Assembly: GCA_965207165.1 (NCBI GenBank)
Contig: OZ242265.1
Coordinates: 558,001-622,000, forward strand
Source: JAAXHV01 sp965207165
GTDB taxonomy: Bacteria; Pseudomonadota; Gammaproteobacteria; Eutrophobiales; Eutrophobiaceae
Direction of reading: 5' to 3'
DNA length: 64,000 nt
Shown here: in pieces, positions 44,924 to 53,232 of the stretch
Numbering within the stretch: the stretch's first letter is position 1
How the letters are laid out: the number at the start of each line of letters is the position of its first letter
The notes under the pieces: generated by a model
The model's input: only the letters and a program-made list of their open reading frames with translations
What the model was told of the DNA's origin: nothing
Database searches by the model: none
Translations under genes and position numbers: made by a program

Positions 44924-45157
44924 ATGACTTTTCAATGCCCCCGCTGCGCCGCAAACAGTGACCGTTGCCGGAAGGAATACAAGGGACTGCATGGAGAGAA
45001 TGTTGTCTGGACCGTATATCATTGCCTGGATTGCTCGTTCACGTGGCGTGATTGTGAACCCGAAACAGTGACAAATTACGGCATGCGCCGGTCATGGGCA
45101 AACCTCACATCACTGGACCCGGAAGATTACCCGCACAATATCCCGCCTCCGGAATGA
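44924..45157 (+). CDS. VdcD-like small subunit (copy 2)
   Basis: A 77-residue zinc-ribbon protein with CPRC (Cys5, Cys8), CLDC and the core VVWTVYHCLDCSFTWRD, closely similar to the protein at 37026-37268. Its UbiD partner is not adjacent: the next ubiD lies at 58072, beyond hyuA, the mobile element and hyuB. This suggests the original order vdcD, hyuA, hyuB, ubiD. Confidence 0.82.
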   Translation: MTFQCPRCAANSDRCRKEYKGLHGENVVWTVYHCLDCSFTWRDCEPETVTNYGMRRSWANLTSLDPEDYPHNIPPPE

Positions 45158-45207
45158 CATTACCAGCAGCTTGAAGTTATCCTTTTCCCACTTATGCGGT
45201 TCGCACG

Positions 45208-45226
45208 TTTTAGAGTCCCTCTAAAA
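45208..45226. promoter_or_regulatory. 8-bp inverted repeat before hyuA
   Basis: TTTTAGAG-TCC-CTCTAAAA is a perfect inverted repeat ending 16 bases before the hyuA ATG, in an otherwise ordinary 85-base gap. It could be an operator or an mRNA hairpin near the ribosome site (AAGGA at 45230-45234). Confidence 0.35.
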
Positions 45227-45242
45227 TACAAGGACTATATCG

Positions 45243-47345
45243 ATGCAATACAAGATAGGGGTTGATACGGGAGGAACTTTCACGGATGCGGTCGTCCTGG
45301 ATGAAGCAGGCAACATAACAACCGGCAAACACCTTACCACTTACCACGATTTTTCCGCAGGCGTCGGTAACTCGCTGGCCATTGCCGCGGAAAAACTGTC
45401 GATCGGCCTGGAACAGTTGCTCGCCAACTGTGTTGCGTTTGCCTACGGCACAACAATCGGCACCAACGCCATTGCAACGCGCAGCGGCGCACAAGTCGGC
45501 ATGTTGACCACGAAAGGCGCCCGGGACACCATCCATATAGCACGCGGGTTATCACGCTGGACCGGTTTGTCGGAAGCCGAGACCAAACACATGGCGACCA
45601 CCATCAAGCCGGAACCGCTTGTTCCAAAAAAGTTAACCAGGGAGATACGTGAACGCGTGGATTATTCCGGCAGCGAGGTGGTGCCGTTGAATGAAGACGA
45701 CGTGCGCAAGGCCGTAGCGGATCTCGTTGAGCAGGGCGTGGAAAGTATCGCCGTTTGTTTCCTGTGGTCGTTTACGAACAGCGGACACGAACTGAGGGCA
45801 AAGGAAATCGTCCAGGAACTGTACCCGGGCCTGTATAGCTGCACTTCCTGTGAAGTGGTGCCGCTGGAAGGGGAATACGAACGTTTCATCACCACGGTGC
45901 TGGATGCTTATGTAGGCCCTGCAACACTGAACTATATGAAATCCGTATCCGGATTTCTCAGGGAAAAGGGGTTGAAACCGAGACTGCTGCTGATGAAAGC
46001 CGATGGCGGAATAGCGTATTCGGACTCCGTGCTGCCGGTCGCCACGGTCCACTCCGGGCCGGCAGGTGGAGTAAAAGCGACCCGCACGTTCGGCCGTATC
46101 CTGGGTTATGACAATATCATCTCGACCGATGTCGGCGGCACGACTTTTGATGTAAGCCTGGTTACCAATGGAAAGGAAACCTTCAACCGTGAACCGCGTA
46201 TCGAAAAATTCAGCACCCTGTATCCGACGCTGGACATCGTATCCATCGGCGCGGGCGGGGGCACCATCGTCCACGCCGACCCGGAACTGAAGACGCTGCA
46301 CGTGGGTCCGCAAAGCGCAGGCTCCAATCCGGGTCCGGCCTGTTACGGGTTCGGCGGGGAACAGCCTACAATGACCGATGCCGCGGTGATCCTGGGCTAT
46401 ATCAATCCGGAATACTTCAACGGCGGACGTATGGCGCTGCAACCTGAACGTTCCAGGGAGGCATTCGACAGTGTGGCTGCCATCCTGGGAATGGACGTGG
46501 TGGAAGTGGCTCAGGGCGCTTACGAGATCATCAATTCGCACATGTCGGACCTGATCATGGGCATGACGGTGCGCCGCGGTGTGGATATAAGCAACTACGT
46601 GATCTTCAGTTTCGGCGGTGCAGGTCCCCTGCACGTGGCCTACATGGGCGCAACACTGGGCGCCGGGAAGGCGATCATTCCCGCCTCTTCTTCGGTTTAC
46701 TCGGCCCTGGGCCTGGCTACATCCCCTATAGGACATACGTATATCAAGTATGACTATCGCACTTTACCGATAACTGCGCAGGTATTGAACGACAATATCG
46801 GCGAGTTGCAGCAACGGGTGAAACGGGAACTGGCCGAAGGTGGCGTGCCCCCCGACGGTATGGAAATCCAGGTGTCACTGGATATGAAATACCTGTTACA
46901 GATCAATACGGTCAACATGACGATCCCGTTAAAGGATACCTATACGGAAGATGATGCGGCGCAACTGGGTGACTTGTTCGATCAGGCGTATACTGATCTT
47001 TACGGCGCAGCCGCTGCGTATCCCGAGGCCGGGCGCGTGATTTCCTCCTACATGATTAAGGGGGAGGGCATAGTCCACGATTTCGCCCCGAGTCCGGCGC
47101 CCCTGGCAGGCAAGGATGCGGGCGCCGGGAACAAGGGAAGCAGGCAGGCTTATTTCAAAGGCGACGGTTTCCTGGAAACACCCCTGTTTGATTTTGAAAA
47201 ACTGCTGCCCGGCAACGAGGTGCACGGTCCGGCTATAATTGAGGCCGATGAGACCACCATCGTAGTGCCGCCGGGTTACAACGCATCACTGGACGGATTT
47301 AAAAATATCGAGTTGGTACAAACAGGAGGTGGATCTGTCCGATGA
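45243..47345 (+). CDS. hyuA: HyuA-type hydantoinase/acetone carboxylase beta-like subunit
   Basis: A 700-residue ATPase-fold protein of the HyuA/acetone-carboxylase family. Visible are IGVDTGGTFTDAVVLDE at residues 4-20, VAFAYGTTIGTNAIATR, the second nucleotide loop STDVGGTTFDVSLV, and PGPACYGFGGEQPT. Partner subunit HyuB is encoded at 55812, separated by the mobile element. Because HyuB carries an acetone-carboxylase-gamma-like tail, ATP-dependent carboxylation of a ketone (acetone or acetophenone type) is at least as likely as hydantoin hydrolysis. Confidence 0.9.
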   Translation: MQYKIGVDTGGTFTDAVVLDEAGNITTGKHLTTYHDFSAGVGNSLAIAAEKLSIGLEQLLANCVAFAYGTTIGTNAIATRSGAQVGMLTTKGARDTIHIARGLSRWTGLSEAETKHMATTIKPEPLVPKKLTREIRERVDYSGSEVVPLNEDDVRKAVADLVEQGVESIAVCFLWSFTNSGHELRAKEIVQELYPGLYSCTSCEVVPLEGEYERFITTVLDAYVGPATLNYMKSVSGFLREKGLKPRLLLMKADGGIAYSDSVLPVATVHSGPAGGVKATRTFGRILGYDNIISTDVGGTTFDVSLVTNGKETFNREPRIEKFSTLYPTLDIVSIGAGGGTIVHADPELKTLHVGPQSAGSNPGPACYGFGGEQPTMTDAAVILGYINPEYFNGGRMALQPERSREAFDSVAAILGMDVVEVAQGAYEIINSHMSDLIMGMTVRRGVDISNYVIFSFGGAGPLHVAYMGATLGAGKAIIPASSSVYSALGLATSPIGHTYIKYDYRTLPITAQVLNDNIGELQQRVKRELAEGGVPPDGMEIQVSLDMKYLLQINTVNMTIPLKDTYTEDDAAQLGDLFDQAYTDLYGAAAAYPEAGRVISSYMIKGEGIVHDFAPSPAPLAGKDAGAGNKGSRQAYFKGDGFLETPLFDFEKLLPGNEVHGPAIIEADETTIVVPPGYNASLDGFKNIELVQTGGGSVR

Positions 47346-47350
47346 CAGAA

Positions 47351-47390
47351 TCCGGGGACGGATTTCAAATCCGCCATTCCCGGTTTTTTT
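47351..47390 (+). repeat. left attachment site (attL) and hairpin after hyuA
   Basis: Bases 47355-47373 (GGGACGGATTTCAAATCCG) are repeated exactly at 55764-55782. The left flank keeps the fourth G (47354), while the right side of the palindrome is replaced by CCATTCCCGG and a T-run. As it stands, the sequence still forms a hairpin (CCGGG with CCCGG outside GGATTT/AAATCC) ending in seven T residues, so it may now terminate hyuA transcription. Confidence 0.75.
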
Positions 47391-47521
47391 GCATTTTCTT
47401 ACCTTCCCTGATATCATCTTATCTGTTTGATATTGTTTGCTTTATTGTCTGTTAACGCCTTACGTCGTATCAGGCATTCTTTTACACAAAGTGATAACGG
47501 TAACAATAACATTATCCTGTC

Positions 47522-48721
47522 ATGAAACGACCCAAAATCCTCTCGGCCTCCTTCGTTCGGACCATTAACCGACCGGGCCGCTACGGCGACGGCCGCGGCG
47601 GTCATGGCCTGTCCCTGCTGGTAAAACCCATGACCAACGGCCGCCTGTCAAAGACCTGGTCCCAAAGACTACTGATAAACGGCAAACCCGTCAACATCGG
47701 CCTCGGTGCCTATCCGCTGGTGTCATTAGCCGACGCACGGCGAACTTCCCTGGAAAACCGCCAAGCGTTACTTAAAGGACGGGACCCGCGTGGTAGTATG
47801 CCGCTCTTCTCCCAGGCTGCTGAGGAAGTCATCAGGATGCACGCTATAGGCTGGCGGGACGGGGGCAAGTCGGCCAACCAATGGCGCGCCTCCCTGCGGG
47901 ACTATGTTCTGCCCAGGATAGGCCATAAACGCATCAACGCCATCACCACATCAGACATCCTGGCCCTCCTGCTGCCGCACTGGCATGACAGGATGGAAAC
48001 CATGCGCCGGGTCAAGCAGCGTATCGGGGCCATCATGAAGTGGGCCATCGCCAACGGTTACCGGGAGGACGATCCGACCTTGACACTTTCGGCGGCGCTG
48101 CCAAAGAACAGTGTTGTCCGCAACCATCACAAGGCCCTGCCGTATGCGGAGGTGGGCTCAGCCATTGCCAGGGTGCGGTCATCCGGTGCGTACTGGGCCA
48201 CCGTGGCCTGTTTCGAGTTCATGACGCTGACCGCAGTCCGCTCCGGTGAGGCGAGGCTGGCGCGCTGGGCGGATATCGACCTTGAGACCGCCACCTGGGC
48301 GATACCCGGGGAGAGCATGAAGTCGAAGCGTCCGCATCGGGTCCCGTTGTCAAACCGTGCGCTTGAGATACTGCAGGACGCATCCCGGTATGCGGACCGG
48401 TCCGGGTTGGTGTTTCCCGGCGCGGGCTGCAAGGCGTTAAGCAAGAATGCGCTCAGCAAGCTGCTTGTGGAAAATAATATCGGCTGTGTGCCCCACGGCA
48501 TGCGCTCATCGTTCCGGCAGTGGGCTGCTGAGCGGACCAACCAGCCCCGTGAGGTCTGTGAGCTGGCCCTGGCGCACGTCAATTCGAACCGGGTTGAGGC
48601 GGCGTATCAGCGCTCCGATTTGTTTGAGTTGCGGCGGCGGCTGATGGAGCAATGGGCCGCGTACATAACCGGCAGTGAAGCGGACGTGGTTCCATTGCAT
48701 GGAGCATCTTCCGTATCCTGA
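47522..48721 (+). CDS. int: tyrosine recombinase/integrase (P4-like)
   Basis: A 399-residue integrase. The N-terminal arm-binding DUF4102-like domain covers about 1-90 (LGAYPLVSLADARR). The catalytic residues are Arg240 (TAVRSGEARL), Lys268, His325 and Arg328 (HGMRSSFRQW), His352 (LAHVNSN) and nucleophile Tyr362 (AAYQRSD). It lies 148 bases inside the left attachment site and faces into the element. Most relatives use tRNA genes; no tRNA is present at either end here. Confidence 0.93.
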   Translation: MKRPKILSASFVRTINRPGRYGDGRGGHGLSLLVKPMTNGRLSKTWSQRLLINGKPVNIGLGAYPLVSLADARRTSLENRQALLKGRDPRGSMPLFSQAAEEVIRMHAIGWRDGGKSANQWRASLRDYVLPRIGHKRINAITTSDILALLLPHWHDRMETMRRVKQRIGAIMKWAIANGYREDDPTLTLSAALPKNSVVRNHHKALPYAEVGSAIARVRSSGAYWATVACFEFMTLTAVRSGEARLARWADIDLETATWAIPGESMKSKRPHRVPLSNRALEILQDASRYADRSGLVFPGAGCKALSKNALSKLLVENNIGCVPHGMRSSFRQWAAERTNQPREVCELALAHVNSNRVEAAYQRSDLFELRRRLMEQWAAYITGSEADVVPLHGASSVS

Positions 48722-48887
48722 GTAACACCACCTTAATCTGACAAAACCGCAGTCTGTAACCAGCCTGTCTGCGCAGGCTGTTTTACCGGAACTTTCTCGC
48801 CGATAGTTCTTTTTACTTCCATCCGGAACAGTGCCACGCTTCGCCGGGAATCCGTTAATGCCTGCGATCTGCAGGGAGGTCAACTCC

Positions 48888-49316
48888 ATGACAAACAAGC
48901 TGCCTCGCCGTGAAGACGTCGGGAGACTGTGCAGCCTGACCGCCGCGGCGCTCTATCGGTTGTTAAGCAAAAGGCGGTTTGACAAGCGGCACGTGCCGGA
49001 CCGCACTCCCTGCACCGGTCTGCAGCAGACGACAACAAAACCGGTCGACATGAAGAAACAACCCGCTCCCTCAGGCGGTGAAACCATAGCAATCATCGAA
49101 TGCCTGGATGGTGGTGTGTTTGTCTTTAACGAGGCGCTCATTGCCGATATAGGATCGTATTACCACGGGGTGGCTCTCAGGGCACTGATTATCGATCTGG
49201 CCGACTGGTATGCGGCACACCCGGACAAACGGTCCAGCCGGTCCGTGCTCATGCGGGACCTGGTGAACCGTCTGGCCAGGTGGACAACGATGGATAAGTA
49301 CCGGCTAATCGAATGA
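48888..49316 (+). CDS. small unknown protein of the mobile element
   Basis: A 142-residue protein from ATG 48888, chosen because GGGAGG (48874-48879) stands eight bases upstream. The N-terminus MTNKLPRREDVGRLCSLTAA looks like a short helix-rich basic region, and the C-terminal half (about 60-142) is helical (ALRALIIDLADWYAAHP). It could be a DNA-binding accessory protein such as an excisionase or mobilization helper, from its position between integrase and oriT, but I recognise no family. Confidence 0.55.
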   Translation: MTNKLPRREDVGRLCSLTAAALYRLLSKRRFDKRHVPDRTPCTGLQQTTTKPVDMKKQPAPSGGETIAIIECLDGGVFVFNEALIADIGSYYHGVALRALIIDLADWYAAHPDKRSSRSVLMRDLVNRLARWTTMDKYRLIE

Positions 49317-49411
49317 CTGGATTCGCGTTGGAATGAGTCTTCCGATAGACCACCGGATTATGCTGTCAGGGAACAACACGTTCACAGTCGATTACTGTTA
49401 TTCACACAGGG

Positions 49412-49490
49412 GCAAGCCTACTCCTGTATTACATGCTGCGCATGAATACAGGAAGCTTGCAAGAGGGGGATACCCCCCCTTGACCCCCCC
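49412..49490. other. candidate origin of transfer (oriT)
   Basis: An imperfect inverted repeat has left arm 49412-49436 (begins GCAAGCCTAC) and right arm 49440-49460 (ends AGGAAGCTTGC), pairing GCAAGC, TCCTGTATT and CATGC with small bulges around loop TGC. A G/C-tract region follows (GGGGGATACCCCCC, then TTGACCCCCCC). A hairpin plus asymmetric tract 20-100 bases upstream of mobC and the relaxase is the usual place and form of an oriT with nic site. Confidence 0.55.
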
Positions 49491-49508
49491 GCAGAGGCGC
49501 GCGATCCG

Positions 49509-49862
49509 ATGCCGAAACTGAAGCCATCCCAGCGGCCACTGGACCGGATGATTACCCTGCGCGTGGATGCGGCGACGCGTGACGAGTGGCAGGCGCAGGC
49601 CAGGGCCGCGGGATTGTCCCTCGGCGACTGGCTGCGGATACAGGTGTCATCCGGGACCGGCGTTCGTGCGCTCCCCCGGCGCAAACCGCCGCCTTCTGCA
49701 GACCCGGCCCTGCTGGCCGCCATCGGCCGCATCGGTGGCAATCTGAATCAGATTGCCCGCGCCGCCAACCGGCAGCAGTGGCCGGGGGAGATTGAGTTGC
49801 TGCGCCGTCTTATCGACATCGAGCGGGCGTTAGGGAACCTGGTCCCGCCCCATGATGATTAA
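49509..49862 (+). CDS. mobC: MobC-like relaxosome protein
   Basis: A 117-residue protein with a ribbon-helix-helix-like N-terminus (DRMITLRVDAATRDEW), a GLSLGDWLR helix and the family mark IGRIGGNLNQIARAAN at about residues 73-88. MobC/MbeC proteins bind oriT and help the relaxase open the strands. It overlaps the relaxase start by 11 bases. Confidence 0.85.
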   Translation: MPKLKPSQRPLDRMITLRVDAATRDEWQAQARAAGLSLGDWLRIQVSSGTGVRALPRRKPPPSADPALLAAIGRIGGNLNQIARAANRQQWPGEIELLRRLIDIERALGNLVPPHDD

Positions 49863-51330
49863 GTTCTATGCCGGCGGGGCATCCGGGGTTGAGACTGCGG
49901 CATACCTGGAGAAAGCCACCGACCACAAGGGCCGGCCACGCGCCGCTGTTGACGTGTTGCGCGGCAATCCACACCTGGTCGGGCAGATTGCCGACTCCCT
50001 GTCCTTCAAGCACCGCACCACGTCCGCAGTCATTGCCTGGGCGCCGGAGGATGAACCCAGCCGGGCAGATATCGATGAGGTGCTGGACGACTTCGAGCGC
50101 CTGGCCTGGGCGGGTCTGGAACCGGACCGCTATGCCTGGTGCGCGGTCCGGCACGACGAGGAAGCCGGCGGGGTCCATGTCCATATCCTGGCCGCGCGGG
50201 TCGAACTTGAAACAGGCAAGTCCCTCAATATCGCCCCGCCCGGCTGGCAACATGCGTTTGACCCGCTGCGCGATATCCACAACATCAAACACAACTGGGC
50301 CAGGCCGGACGATCCCGCACGCGCGCAGGACGTCCAGCTCGGCCATCTGCACCGGATCGACGCGGACAAGTTCAAGTCGGGCCTGTCCGCCGAGGAACAC
50401 CCGCAGGAGGCGGTGACACAATATCTGAATGCCCTGATAGACAGCGGCGATGTCCATAACCGTGACGACATATTGTCGAAACTCGGCGAGCTGGGGGAGA
50501 TCACCCGCACCGGCAAACACTACATCAGCTTAAAGCCCGACGGGGCCGATAAAGCCATGAGACTGAAAGGAGGACTCTACGATGAGCAATTCAACGCCAA
50601 GCTTTACCGAGAAGGTAAAACAACGGACCGCCGAACACCAGGCCATCATCGAGCAGACCACGCAGGAGAGCTTGACGCTGCTGGAGAGAAACTTGCAGGG
50701 GCAATTCGACGCCGTGCAGCGTTTAATCGAGGAAAATATGGCGGACCTGCAACACGCGATCAGGGCGTACCGGATCCGTCCCTGGATTTACCCCCTGATA
50801 GCGACCCTCCTGGTCGTGCCCGCCACCCTGACCGGGTGGGCTATCCTGGACCATCTGATAACCAACCAGGTGCAGACCCTGGAACGCCACCACCGGGCCA
50901 TCAAGACCCTCGGCCCGGCGGGGATACAACACGCCGTCAAGGACGGGACCCTGTACCTAGTGCTGCCCGGCGGCGCAAAAAAACCCGACGTGTTCAAAGC
51001 GACGACCGGCCGCTGGGTCGTGACCCTAGAGGAGTGAGCGATGACCGAACTCGAACGCCTTATGGTGGAGAATATGAAAGGGCTTTCAGCCAACCAGACC
51101 CGCTTGGCGCAGCAATTGAACGCAATCAGCGAACGCTTGAACACAATCAACGAGCGGTTGAACGCAATCAGCACGCGCTTGAACGAAGCAGACGCAACGC
51201 AAAACGAGTGCGCAGAACTCTTAAAACGGCATGGGCAATATTTCGAGTCGTTGTTGCCGCGTACGTGAAATTCTCAAAAGAGATGGACAAGTCTTCACGA
51301 TCACGGAGCGCTTACGATATATGGCGATAG
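49852..51330 (+). CDS. mobA: MobA/MbeA-type relaxase with nested genes
   Basis: A 492-residue relaxase. The N-terminal 250 residues hold the nuclease: a probable catalytic tyrosine at Tyr18 (TAAYLEK), and the metal-binding motif HDEE-x4-HVH (His101, His109, His111) followed by Asn126 (SLNIAPP). The C-terminal 240 residues are proline-, arginine- and glycine-rich and look disordered, because two other genes are read from the same DNA in other frames (50582-51037 and 51041-51268). This is the arrangement of ColE1 mbeA/mbeB/mbeD. The start GTG/ATG region overlaps mobC. Confidence 0.85.
   Translation: MMIKFYAGGASGVETAAYLEKATDHKGRPRAAVDVLRGNPHLVGQIADSLSFKHRTTSAVIAWAPEDEPSRADIDEVLDDFERLAWAGLEPDRYAWCAVRHDEEAGGVHVHILAARVELETGKSLNIAPPGWQHAFDPLRDIHNIKHNWARPDDPARAQDVQLGHLHRIDADKFKSGLSAEEHPQEAVTQYLNALIDSGDVHNRDDILSKLGELGEITRTGKHYISLKPDGADKAMRLKGGLYDEQFNAKLYREGKTTDRRTPGHHRADHAGELDAAGEKLAGAIRRRAAFNRGKYGGPATRDQGVPDPSLDLPPDSDPPGRARHPDRVGYPGPSDNQPGADPGTPPPGHQDPRPGGDTTRRQGRDPVPSAARRRKKTRRVQSDDRPLGRDPRGVSDDRTRTPYGGEYERAFSQPDPLGAAIERNQRTLEHNQRAVERNQHALERSRRNAKRVRRTLKTAWAIFRVVVAAYVKFSKEMDKSSRSRSAYDIWR
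50582..51037 (+). CDS. MbeB-like mobilization protein nested in the relaxase gene
   Basis: A 151-residue protein read in a different frame inside the relaxase gene. A strong ribosome site AAGGAGGA (50567-50574) stands eight bases before its ATG, which supports real translation. It has an N-terminal coiled coil (residues 5-65), one membrane helix (about 72-95, IYPLIATLLVVPATLTGWAI) and a short C-terminal domain. MbeB-type proteins stabilise the relaxase at the membrane. The equivalent C-terminal part is duplicated at 53681-53941. Confidence 0.75.
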   Translation: MSNSTPSFTEKVKQRTAEHQAIIEQTTQESLTLLERNLQGQFDAVQRLIEENMADLQHAIRAYRIRPWIYPLIATLLVVPATLTGWAILDHLITNQVQTLERHHRAIKTLGPAGIQHAVKDGTLYLVLPGGAKKPDVFKATTGRWVVTLEE

Positions 51331-51334
51331 CCAT
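50777..51334 (+). repeat. direct repeat, copy 1 (3' end of the mob region)
   Basis: Nearly identical to 53681-54217, starting at CGTCCCTGGATTTACCCCCT and ending near ATATATGGCG. Together the two copies flank the cargo 51335-53680. Copy 1 is longer by 21 bases, equal to one heptad of the coiled coil of the MbeD-like protein. Confidence 0.88.
51041..51268 (+). CDS. MbeD-like coiled-coil protein nested in the relaxase gene
   Basis: A 75-residue protein starting MTELERLMVENM, three bases after the MbeB-like stop, with GAGGAG as ribosome site. It is almost entirely a coiled coil of heptads (AISERLN, TINERLN, AISTRLN). ColE1 MbeD is similarly small, coiled and encoded within mbeA, and mediates entry exclusion or mobilization help. 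Both reading frames here keep sense codons through the whole overlap. Confidence 0.7.
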   Translation: MTELERLMVENMKGLSANQTRLAQQLNAISERLNTINERLNAISTRLNEADATQNECAELLKRHGQYFESLLPRT

Positions 51335-51473
51335 GAACCACAGTCGGAATATATGACCTTCAGGGCCGCACCGCAGCCACGTTTGCATTCAATGTACTCA
51401 GGCCATACCAACCCTCAGGGTATGCCAGATAAATCGCTTATCGCTTATTTGAGTTGGTGACTATTACAACAGT

Positions 51474-51770
51474 GTGAAAGTTAAAATGGGGCAAGAAATT
51501 GAAGTATTATCGATATGGTATAAAAATACTGGCAGTGTGGATTCTGATACTTACGTACTTGAACTTAATCACGGCCATGACACCGCTTTCGACTTTTCAT
51601 CAGACGAGGACCGCATAGACGTGACAAAATGTGACACCAATACAGATTACATGCAGTCCGTCACCCTTAACGGCAAAGACGTAACCCTGGACCTCAACGA
51701 TATAAACGGCGTTACAGTCTTGCTTGCCAGTTTAACCTCAATTCCGGAAACCGGCAGCTTCGTAGTCTAA
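51474..51770 (+). pseudogene. short RTX/haemolysin-like C-terminal remnant (uncertain)
   Basis: A 98-codon frame from GTG 51474 (or ATG 51486) with no ribosome site. Segments such as FDFSSDEDRIDVT and LNGKDVTLDLNDINGVTVLL resemble the beta-roll/secretion-signal ends of RTX proteins, but no GGxGxD calcium repeat is present. It is AT-richer than the mob genes. Most likely a leftover piece; it could be a small real gene. Confidence 0.35.
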
Positions 51771-51797
51771 TATTGTTATATACTGGCAATTTCACAT

Positions 51798-51980
51798 ATG
51801 AGCACTTATCTCTACAAAGCTCTGATAGAAGCAAACGCACCCATCGCTACCGCCACGGAAGCAGCGCATGAAATCGACACCTATAGACAAGATGTGCTCG
51901 CCCTTAAAACACAGTCGATATCGCTCTGGTCGGCGTTGGTATACTAATAGCTCTCGGTGTAATAGATAAATTCATATAAC
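51798..51980 (+). pseudogene. small membrane protein gene, apparently frameshifted
   Basis: ATG 51798 opens a 49-codon frame (MSTYLYKALIEANAPIATAT onward) ending at 51947. Just before the stop, another frame continues with a clean membrane helix, DIALVGVGILIALGVIDKFI, ending TAA at about 51980. One small indel near 51915-51925 would join a helical N-terminus to this helix. Read as a broken gene or an assembly error. Confidence 0.35.
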
Positions 51981-52011
51981 CTCCATTATCACAGCGCCAA
52001 TCACAATACAC

Positions 52012-52788
52012 ATGTCCAGCACCGTGCCATTGCTCACCAGTTCAACTCAAAATTGGGAAATACCAGAGCTGATTGAACAACAAAATTCCCTCGGCTCCAA
52101 ATACATCGTATTCAGGGCCGACAAAAACACCATCATCAATCTGTCCAATAGCGATCTTAATAAGTCCTATCCCCGCACATACTTGGACAGTAAAAACGGA
52201 CTGGTAATGCTTATGACACCCAGCAGCAGACACGACAGACTATGCGAAAAAGTCAACCTGTTCATTCTACTGATAACCAGCATGCGTAAAATGCACATCA
52301 CGCCGTTACGTTCATCCACATTGCGCGAAAATGTTGACCACAAAACAGGCATTGAGCCCGACAACTGCTATTACATTGACCCGACCAAAGTCAAAGGGTA
52401 CGAAGAGGCCGAAAGGAACACCAACGACCTTTATATTGATTACATGGTAGACAATCCGCCCGATCTGGTAACAGAAATAGGCTACACGTCCATCGACGAA
52501 ACCAAAGGCGCCCGTTACCGGGAGCTCGGCGTTTCCGAGCTCTGGCAAATAAACGTTCCTTCAATCAAAGACAACAACATTGAAATAACGTTCAAAGACC
52601 TCAAGAAAGACAATGCTTCCCCACTCTCCCAGTCCAAACACATCCCCGGTATTACTCCTGAACACCTTGAATATTTTCTTAACATCGTTCGTGAAAAAAC
52701 AGGCACAAACGTTGTCGAATACATAGACGTCCTAAAAAGAACACTGTCCTTTGAACAAGACAGAAACTCACCGGGTCTCAACGAGTAA
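52012..52788 (+). CDS. Uma2 family (DUF820) putative restriction-like endonuclease
   Basis: A 258-residue protein of the Uma2/DUF820 PD-(D/E)xK nuclease family. The fold marks are GLVMLMTPSSRHDRL (about 63-77), the metal-binding aspartate in IEPDNCYYI, and PPDLVTEIGY followed by KGARYRELGVSELW. Uma2 genes are common in cyanobacteria and often linked to mobile DNA; their biological role is unsettled. Codon use is AT-richer than that of the mob genes. Confidence 0.82.
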   Translation: MSSTVPLLTSSTQNWEIPELIEQQNSLGSKYIVFRADKNTIINLSNSDLNKSYPRTYLDSKNGLVMLMTPSSRHDRLCEKVNLFILLITSMRKMHITPLRSSTLRENVDHKTGIEPDNCYYIDPTKVKGYEEAERNTNDLYIDYMVDNPPDLVTEIGYTSIDETKGARYRELGVSELWQINVPSIKDNNIEITFKDLKKDNASPLSQSKHIPGITPEHLEYFLNIVREKTGTNVVEYIDVLKRTLSFEQDRNSPGLNE

Positions 52789-52925
52789 CAACAGCAACTG
52801 CCCTGACATAAACATATCCTCGGAGCAGACAAGGATATCTGCGATCCCTTGCCATGTGCCATTGGGAAACACCGTGACCAGGTATTCCAGGAATAAATAT
52901 TGTCCCAGGAACACTCAATATGGCC

Positions 52926-52954
52926 TTGATATATTATTTATTGTAGCTACAATA
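52926..52954 (+). promoter_or_regulatory. brnTA promoter with 16-bp operator-like palindrome
   Basis: TTGATA (52926-52931), a 16-base spacer and TACAAT (52948-52953) form a likely promoter. A perfect palindrome TATTGTAGCTACAATA (52939-52954) covers its spacer and -10. BrnA-type antitoxins repress their own operon, so this is the expected operator. The brnT GTG starts only six bases after the -10, leaving no room for a ribosome site. Confidence 0.6.
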
Positions 52955-52959
52955 TATCA

Positions 52960-53232
52960 GTGCAAATTGAATTCGACCCGAAAAAACGTGATAAAACCCT
53001 GGAACACCGTGGATTGGATTTCGCCCGTGCTGAGGAGATTTTTGATGGTCATCATTTCACCGGTGAAGACAGTCGGGAAGATTACAGCGAAACGCGATAT
53101 ATCACGGTCGGAAAACTGGATAACCGTATGGTTGTCATGACCTGGACGCTGCGCGGCGAAGCGCGCCGCATCATAAGTATGAGGAAGGCCAATGAACGAG
53201 AACAAACACGCTACAGAAACAGACTGGATTGA
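52960..53232 (+). CDS. brnT: BrnT family toxin
   Basis: A 90-residue protein from GTG 52960. The start is judged by the family N-terminus (QIEFDPKKRDKTLEHRGLDF). The family end RRIISMRKANEREQTRY is present. BrnT is a RelE-fold ribonuclease toxin that blocks translation, neutralised by BrnA encoded just downstream (41-base overlap). Confidence 0.88.
   Translation: MQIEFDPKKRDKTLEHRGLDFARAEEIFDGHHFTGEDSREDYSETRYITVGKLDNRMVVMTWTLRGEARRIISMRKANEREQTRYRNRLD

Noticed and set aside
45633..46736. 367-codon frame antisense to hyuA
   Set aside because: Low-complexity His/Arg-rich composition and complete overlap with a conserved gene; a codon-bias shadow.
47300..47400. tRNA gene as integration site
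   Set aside because: No cloverleaf-forming sequence at either end; the repeated sequence is a simple palindrome.
49333..49521. 62-codon open frame between the unknown gene and mobC
   Set aside because: It crosses the inverted repeat and G/C tracts of the candidate oriT and ends in mobC, with no coding character.
52751..53140. 129-codon frame over the end of the Uma2 gene and the start of brnT
   Set aside because: Overlaps two well-supported genes and the brnTA promoter; composition is Asn/Ser-rich and random.
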